Assembly: GCA_023136155.1 (NCBI GenBank)
Contig: JAGLRT010000072.1
Span: 1-10,891, forward strand
Length of the DNA: 10,891 bases
Direction: 5' to 3'
DNA from: Methanosarcinales archaeon
GTDB lineage: Archaea > Halobacteriota > Methanosarcinia > Methanosarcinales > Methanocomedenaceae
The notes beneath the pieces are model-generated. The model made no database searches and was not told where the DNA came from. It saw nothing but the letters and a program-made list of their open reading frames with translations. Numbering within the stretch: position 1 is the first letter of the stretch; each line of letters opens with the position of its first letter. The position numbers were made by a program, and so were the translations under genes. This document shows positions 6,910 through 10,891 of this stretch, piece by piece.

Positions 6910-6922
6910 AATAGTTACTATT
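6910..6922. repeat. Short palindrome in the leader of the deaminase gene
   Basis: AATAGT-T-ACTATT is a perfect inverted repeat around one central base, seven bases upstream of the start codon on the minus strand and inside the predicted short leader. It could be an operator, or chance in AT-rich sequence. Confidence 0.35.
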
Positions 6923-6948
6923 TCAATGTTCTATAAGGTTTGCGTTAT

Positions 6949-6960
6949 TAAATATAAAAA
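6949..6960 (-). promoter_or_regulatory. Candidate promoter of the deaminase-hydrolase unit
   Basis: The minus strand reads TTTTTATATTTA, a reasonable archaeal TATA box. Its centre near 6955 predicts a start near 6928 and a leader of about 25 bases. The T run at its 5' side also lies 28-33 bases after the tRNA 3' end and may terminate the tRNA transcript. Confidence 0.5.
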
Positions 6961-6988
6961 ACAGTCAACAGATGCCTGAAATGTAGAA

Positions 6989-7063
6989 TGGTGCGCCGAT
7001 CGGGATTCGAACCCGAGTTCATGGCTTGGCAAGCCACGGTGATAACCACTACACTATCGGCGC
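6989..7063 (-). tRNA. tRNA-Gly (anticodon GCC), CCA encoded
   Basis: The minus strand folds into a full cloverleaf. The 7-base acceptor stem is GCGCCGA with TCGGCGC. The D arm is GTGTAGTGGTTATCAC, the anticodon arm GTGGC-TTGCCAA-GCCAT gives anticodon GCC, the variable loop is four bases, and the T arm is TCGGG-TTCGAAT-CCCGA. The discriminator base A and a genomic CCA follow directly (6989-6992), so the end need not be added wholly after transcription. No intron. Anticodon GCC reads GGC and GGU glycine codons. Confidence 0.97.
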
Positions 7064-7100
7064 TCTGTGCAATAATGTGAGACTTCCATAAGAGAATATA

Positions 7101-7108
7101 GTATATAG
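7101..7108 (-). promoter_or_regulatory. Candidate TATA box of the tRNA-Gly gene
   Basis: CTATATAC on the minus strand, preceded by CAAAAAT, centred about 42 bases upstream of the mature tRNA 5' end. Transcription would start near 7078, leaving a leader of about 15 bases for RNase P to remove. Confidence 0.55.
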
Positions 7109-7139
7109 ATTTTTGGATTGCAACAGCCATGTACATATA

Positions 7140-7196
7140 ACAATTTTTGCATAAGTAAACCGTACAATGAAAAATAAAACAATCAACAATTTTTGC
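7140..7196. repeat. 11-base direct repeat upstream of the tRNA
   Basis: ACAATTTTTGC occurs at 7140-7150 and again at 7186-7196, 46 bases apart start to start, in otherwise featureless AT-rich spacer. No protein or RNA gene is recognised here. Meaning unknown. Confidence 0.5.
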
Positions 7197-7233
7197 GGTA
7201 ATAGACTAATCATGCTGTCCCGAAAATGAATAT

Positions 7234-7326
7234 CCCCCCAGCAGAGCTGTGGGGTATCTCATGTCTCAAGCTACTGATGTTGCATAGACCATAGTTTGTC
7301 CCAACCACAGCAGAGCTGTGGAGTAT
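7234..7326. repeat. Pair of related hairpin repeats in the spacer between tRNA-Gly and the DUF362 gene
   Basis: Two copies of an almost identical 19-base unit, CAGCAGAGCTGTGGGGTAT at 7239-7257 and CAGCAGAGCTGTGGAGTAT at 7308-7326 (18 of 19 identical), lie 69 bases apart in the same orientation. Each is the heart of a hairpin. The second is perfect: CCACAGC, loop AGA, GCTGTGG (7305-7321). The first is CCCCCCAGC, loop AGA, GCTGTGGGG with one mismatch (7235-7252). Neither is followed by a T run, so they do not look like plain terminators. The shape recalls the subterminal hairpins of IS200/IS605-type elements, but no transposase or TnpB frame is present. The 282 bases of spacer (7064-7345) hold nothing else I can name beyond the tRNA promoter and the 11-base repeat. 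Confidence 0.6.
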
Positions 7327-7345
7327 AATGATTCAGATAAATGCT

Positions 7346-8404
7346 TCATTTTAACAGGGAATATTCCATTTTTCCACACCCTATCTGCTCGGCAAACCTT
7401 AAGTGAACAATCGGGTCGACCCCCCACACATCAGTTATACTCCTGCCGTGATGCCCCATCTTCCCATTTATGAGGTCAACTGTTGCCGCATCTACTGCAA
7501 CCGGGTCAGTAGAAGCTGTAATTCCAACATTTTCTACAAATTGAGGGGCTGAAAAATTGAAACAATCACATCCCGGTGTCAGGTCATATATCCAGTTAAT
7601 ATAACCAATCTTGCCAGACAGGCACTTGACAGGGCCCAATGCCGCCTCACCCAACAGTTTTTGCATCTTCACATCAACATCATCAGGCGCAATGATAGCT
7701 TCCTGCGGGCAAGAGTCCATACATGCCAGTTCACCCCGGCACATTTCATGGTTTACCCAGGCCTGAGTATCCCCTAGTACCAAGGCATTCCAGGCACATA
7801 TATCGATACATTCGCCGCAGGCGATGCATTTTTCAGGGTCAATAGTTGGCCTGCCGACTTCATGAACCCTGGTCTTGCCTTCCTTATCTAGACATCCCAT
7901 GCCCAGGTTCTTAATAGCACCCCCGAATCCTGAACCAGGATGTCCCTTGGCATGGGATAACACGATCATGGAATCTGCTTTTGCGATGGCTGATGCCACT
8001 GATATGTTTTTCAGCACCGAACCCACGATATCCACACTCACTGCATCATCTCCAAGCAGTCCATCTGCCACAATGAACGGTGCGTTCATGCTGGCTTGGG
8101 TAAAGCCGTTCATGCCGGCAGCCCATATCAATTCTGCAGCATTGAGTTTCATGCCTTTGTAAAGTGTAGTAGTATCAGTGACAAAGGGAATACCACCTGC
8201 ATCCCTGACCAGATCCACCACCGTTCGGACAAGTACGGGCCTGATATATGTGGTATTACCATATTCGCCAGGATGTATCTTGATTGCCACGATATCGCCT
8301 TCACTTACTGGTGATATTTTTGGAAACAATTCCTTTATCTGCTCTAACTGATTGGTTTTGGGTCCCACGTCTTCTGCTGACCTGAAAAAAACATCATTTG
8401 TCAT
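7346..8404 (-). CDS. DUF362 domain protein with ferredoxin-type iron-sulfur insert
   Basis: 352 residues, uncharacterised family. The DUF362 part is recognised from VLSHAKGHPGSGFGGAIKNLGMGC (about 148-171) and from CDCFNF...GITASTDPVAVDAATVDL (279-311). Between them sits a ferredoxin-like insert. The first motif is complete (C193-x2-C196-x2-C199-x3-C203), though Ala follows in place of the usual Pro. The second reads C222-x2-E225-x2-C228-x3-C232-P, with Glu where the second Cys should be. It is probably cytoplasmic: no signal peptide or membrane helix is visible. The start ATG follows GAGGG nine bases upstream. It is transcribed alone, divergently from speA. A redox or metal-related role is likely from the clusters, but substrate and pathway cannot be named from the neighbours. 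Confidence 0.85.
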   Translation of the reverse strand: MTNDVFFRSAEDVGPKTNQLEQIKELFPKISPVSEGDIVAIKIHPGEYGNTTYIRPVLVRTVVDLVRDAGGIPFVTDTTTLYKGMKLNAAELIWAAGMNGFTQASMNAPFIVADGLLGDDAVSVDIVGSVLKNISVASAIAKADSMIVLSHAKGHPGSGFGGAIKNLGMGCLDKEGKTRVHEVGRPTIDPEKCIACGECIDICAWNALVLGDTQAWVNHEMCRGELACMDSCPQEAIIAPDDVDVKMQKLLGEAALGPVKCLSGKIGYINWIYDLTPGCDCFNFSAPQFVENVGITASTDPVAVDAATVDLINGKMGHHGRSITDVWGVDPIVHLRFAEQIGCGKMEYSLLK

Positions 8405-8532
8405 AATATCAATCCCTCAATATTGTTAGATGAAATTGTTTAATCCTTAAAAACATGTTTGTACAGAAAAAGTTAAATTGAATAGTCCTATTAAGATTTA
8501 AATTTAATATTATCTGGAAGTGACAATGTCAA
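8405..8532. promoter_or_regulatory. Divergent promoter region between the DUF362 gene and speA
   Basis: 128 AT-rich bases serve both genes. A perfect 10-base palindrome, AAACATGTTT, lies at 8451-8460 in the middle and could bind a dimeric regulator. Several AT-rich stretches (for example 8469-8479 and 8494-8510) could be the speA TATA box; none stands out. No small gene or RNA is seen. Confidence 0.45.
8516..8523 (+). promoter_or_regulatory. Shine-Dalgarno site deciding the speA start
   Basis: GGAAGTGA ends nine bases before the ATG at 8533. The other nearby ATG at 8526 is out of frame and meets a stop after ten codons, so 8533 is the start. Confidence 0.75.
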
Positions 8533-10449
8533 ATGCGAAAAATGAAGAATATCGATGATGGAACAGGTTGGAAAAATGAAAAATCCAAAGAACTATATGG
8601 CATTGATAACTGGGGCAGCGGATATTTTGACATAAACCGCAAAGGCAACCTTTTGGTTAAGCCTGATAAAGGTAAGGACAAAGTCGAGATACTGCAGGTT
8701 ATTGAATACTTGAAAAAGAACCGGATAAAGCCACCTGTACTGCTTCGTTTTCCCCAGATTCTTGAGAGCAGGATACATGAATTATACGATTCATTTGGCC
8801 GTTCCATTGATGAGTTCCAGTACCCCGGTTCCTATAAAGGCGTATTTCCCCTGAAAGTAAACCAGCGCAGGGATGTAGTGGAAGAAATAGTCAGGGTGGG
8901 CAGGAAATACAACTATGGATTGGAAGCAGGTAGTAAGCCCGAACTTATTGAGAGCCTGTTCTTCAAACTGAGCCCTGAATCGTTGCTGGTGTGCAACGGT
9001 TACAAGGACAAATTTTATATAAAGACAGCCCTGCAAGCCACTCATTTCAGGAAGAACATCATTCTGGTGATAGACCAGTTGAACGAGATAAACGATATTA
9101 TCAGACAATCTAAAAAACTTAGTGTCAATCCCGGTTTGGGTATTCGCATACGGTTATATTCAAGGGGGAGCGGCAAATGGGTTGAATCAGGCGGCGAAGC
9201 TGCCAAGTTTGGGTTAACAACTGGCGAACTACTCAGTGCAATTGAGAAACTTAAAAGTAATGGCATGATCCAGAACCTGAAGATGCTGCATTTTCATATT
9301 GGCTCCCAGATTACAGAGATTCGCCGTATACAAAATGCGGTAAAGGAAGCTTCCAGGATATATGCAGAGGTAAAGAAACTAGTTCCTGAACTGGAATACT
9401 TCAATATTGGCGGGGGGCTGGGTATTGACTATGACGGCAGCAAGACCTCGTCCGATGCCAGTGCCAATTACGCCATGCAGGAATATACCAATAATGTGGT
9501 GTTCACACTTAAGGAGATTTGTGATGAAGAAGGCATTGAATATCCGACCATTGTATCAGAAAGTGGAAGGGCAGTGGCAGTATATCATTCCATGCTTATT
9601 ACCAATCTGGCGTATGAAAAATCCATAATACATAATGTGGATTTTGAGGTCACTGAAGATGATTCTAATGTCATCCAGAAATTCCAAAGCTGTTTTAATG
9701 AGATTACGGTGAAGAACTACCGCGAATACTACCATGACAGTCTGGAGTATAAGGAAGAACTTATCAATATGTTCAACCTGGGCCAATTGGACTTGGCAGA
9801 GAAAGCTAAGGGTGAAGCACTATTCTACAAGATATGCTACAAAATTCACCGTTTTATCAAGCAGACCGGGAACGAATCGGAAGAATTCCATTATGTTCGA
9901 AAATTAATGTCCAGAAAATACATCGGTAATTTTTCACTGTTCCAGTCCATGCCGGATTTCTGGGCCATTGGCCAGTTGTTCCCAATCGTACCTATCCAAA
10001 AATTGAACACGCAGCCTGAATGTGTGGGTACTATACTGGATATGACCTGTGATTCTGATGGTGAGATTGACAAGTTCACCGATAAAACGGACGTGAAGGA
10101 AATGCTGGAATTGCATTCACTGGACAGTCAGCCCTATTATATAGCCGTACTTCTCCTTGGAGCATACCAGGACGCCATCGGTGACCTCCATAACCTGTTC
10201 GGGGCGGTGCATGAGGTCCATGTTGTGGTTAAGGGTGAAGACGAATGGGAAATCAAGAAGGTCATCAAAGGGGATAATGTGAGTTCTGTGTTGAAAATGG
10301 TCAATTTCAACCGACCGGGCCTGGTGAAAAGTATTGAATCATCCATACAAAAGGCGGTAAATGAAGATGAGTTGAATCCTCGGATGGCTAAGAGCATTCT
10401 GAATAATATGAAAAAAGAGATTAACGATTATACATATCTTGATTTTTAG
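8533..10449 (+). CDS. speA: Biosynthetic arginine decarboxylase, PLP-dependent SpeA type
   Basis: Decarboxylates arginine to agmatine, the first step of polyamine synthesis from arginine. It has 638 residues, the normal length for bacterial SpeA (fold type III). The N terminus shows ELYGIDNWGSGYFDIN (20-35). YKGVFPLKVNQ (101-111) carries the PLP lysine, Lys108. EAGSKPEL, FGLT (226-229), HFHIGSQ (253-259), the phosphate-binding NIGGGLGIDYDG (291-302), ESGRAVAVYHS (343-353), TCDSDG (505-510, with the Cys-Asp substrate-binding pair) and LLGAYQD (541-547) complete the active site. No residue looks lost. Many archaea use a small pyruvoyl-dependent arginine decarboxylase instead, so a SpeA here suggests a gene acquired from bacteria (inference). 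The deoxyhypusine synthase gene starts 11 bases downstream, implying one operon. Confidence 0.94.
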   Translation: MRKMKNIDDGTGWKNEKSKELYGIDNWGSGYFDINRKGNLLVKPDKGKDKVEILQVIEYLKKNRIKPPVLLRFPQILESRIHELYDSFGRSIDEFQYPGSYKGVFPLKVNQRRDVVEEIVRVGRKYNYGLEAGSKPELIESLFFKLSPESLLVCNGYKDKFYIKTALQATHFRKNIILVIDQLNEINDIIRQSKKLSVNPGLGIRIRLYSRGSGKWVESGGEAAKFGLTTGELLSAIEKLKSNGMIQNLKMLHFHIGSQITEIRRIQNAVKEASRIYAEVKKLVPELEYFNIGGGLGIDYDGSKTSSDASANYAMQEYTNNVVFTLKEICDEEGIEYPTIVSESGRAVAVYHSMLITNLAYEKSIIHNVDFEVTEDDSNVIQKFQSCFNEITVKNYREYYHDSLEYKEELINMFNLGQLDLAEKAKGEALFYKICYKIHRFIKQTGNESEEFHYVRKLMSRKYIGNFSLFQSMPDFWAIGQLFPIVPIQKLNTQPECVGTILDMTCDSDGEIDKFTDKTDVKEMLELHSLDSQPYYIAVLLLGAYQDAIGDLHNLFGAVHEVHVVVKGEDEWEIKKVIKGDNVSSVLKMVNFNRPGLVKSIESSIQKAVNEDELNPRMAKSILNNMKKEINDYTYLDF

Positions 10450-10460
10450 GTTTTGTTTCC

Positions 10461-10891
10461 ATGAATAAAGAACATTTTACTAATCATCCAACCGTCCCGA
10501 TGGATGTAACTGGCAGGACCATCAATGAGATTACCCGTGCCATGACCGAAACCGGGTTTCAGGGCAGGAAACTGGGGGAGTCAGTGGAAGCATGGGTCCA
10601 TATGTTGCAAGAGAATGAGGTCACTATCATGATGGGGCTCTCCGGTGCTATGGTTCCGGCCGGTATGAGGGGTATCATTACTTACCTTATCCGGCATAGG
10701 CTGATTGATTGCCTGGTCTCCACAGGTGCCAATATTTTTCATGATATCCATGAGAGCCTGAACCGGAAGCACTATGTTGGCACCCATCTGGCGAATGATG
10801 AGACCCTGTTCAAGCATGGTATTGACAGGATACATGATGTGTTCGCGGTTGAAGAGGAGTTCAGGGAAGCGGACCGGCTGATTGGTGATTT
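10461..10891 (+). CDS. dys: Deoxyhypusine synthase (3' end outside window)
   Basis: The first 143 codons of a protein that should be about 300 residues or more; it runs off the right edge. It begins MNKEHFTNHPTVPMDVTG. The NAD-binding region GLSGAMVPAGMRGIITYL (about 59-76) is followed by DCLVSTGANIFHDIHESLN (about 83-101) and HGIDRIHDVF (about 118-127), the archaeal version of the deoxyhypusine synthase fold. The enzyme moves an aminobutyl group from spermidine (or, in some archaea, an agmatine-derived group) onto a lysine of translation factor aIF5A. The start follows a weak AGGT site about nine bases away. The catalytic lysine lies in the missing C-terminal half, so a deoxyhypusine-synthase-like homospermidine synthase cannot be excluded. 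Location directly after speA fits a polyamine/hypusine unit. Confidence 0.9.
   Translation, partial: MNKEHFTNHPTVPMDVTGRTINEITRAMTETGFQGRKLGESVEAWVHMLQENEVTIMMGLSGAMVPAGMRGIITYLIRHRLIDCLVSTGANIFHDIHESLNRKHYVGTHLANDETLFKHGIDRIHDVFAVEEEFREADRLIGD

Noticed and set aside
6948..7136. Possible small protein gene across the tRNA region
   Set aside because: It reads through a complete tRNA-Gly gene and has no ribosome-binding site.
7305..7321. Intrinsic terminator of the DUF362 gene
   Set aside because: The hairpin lies in a reasonable place, but the minus strand after it reads TTGGGACAAAC, with no T run.
7234..7326. CRISPR array
   Set aside because: Only two repeat units of 19 bases with a 50-base gap, no further units and no cas genes.
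8529..8807. Minus-strand open frame opposite the start of speA
   Set aside because: The plus-strand protein matches the SpeA N terminus and has a proper ribosome-binding site; the opposite frame has no features.
10581..10835. Minus-strand open frame inside the deoxyhypusine synthase gene
   Set aside because: The plus-strand frame has clear deoxyhypusine synthase motifs through the same stretch, so this is a shadow.

Overview
The window is an archaeal chromosome segment from a methane-metabolising euryarchaeon. A contiguous mtr operon encodes the Na+-translocating tetrahydromethanopterin:coenzyme M methyltransferase in the order mtrE-D-C-B-A-F-G-H. That order, the AT-rich TATA-type promoters and the archaeal type of S-adenosylhomocysteinase support this. 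From memory of the families, the Mtr proteins look most like those of the Methanosarcinales and related lineages such as ANME-2. No mcr genes are in view, so the window cannot say whether the host makes or oxidises methane.

Layout. Positions 1-4086 (minus strand) hold the mtr operon; mtrH is cut by the left edge after about 19 codons. Every gene overlaps, abuts or lies within 11 bases of the next, and each downstream gene has a strong Shine-Dalgarno sequence inside the last codons of the gene before it or at its stop. Positions 4087-4353 hold the mtr leader and candidate promoter, with an inverted repeat near the predicted transcription start and a hairpin at the end of the next gene upstream. 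Positions 4354-6903 (minus) hold a two-gene unit: an amidohydrolase of the 5'-deoxyadenosine/S-adenosylhomocysteine deaminase type, then an S-adenosylhomocysteinase-type hydrolase. Together they suggest S-adenosylhomocysteine recycling through S-inosylhomocysteine. Next comes a minus-strand tRNA-Gly(GCC) gene with an encoded CCA (6989-7063), then a 282-base spacer with two related hairpins. Positions 7346-8404 (minus) encode a DUF362/ferredoxin-domain protein whose second iron-sulfur motif lacks a cysteine.

From 8533 the plus strand carries a PLP-dependent, bacterial-type biosynthetic arginine decarboxylase (speA). Eleven bases later a deoxyhypusine synthase gene begins and runs off the right edge. 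This pair points to agmatine/polyamine synthesis feeding hypusine modification of aIF5A.

The gene content is mostly core metabolism. The points most worth a second look are the probable inosyl-homocysteine route, the speA-dys pairing, the mtr ribosome-binding-site architecture, the degenerate iron-sulfur motif, and the paired hairpins in the spacer after the tRNA.
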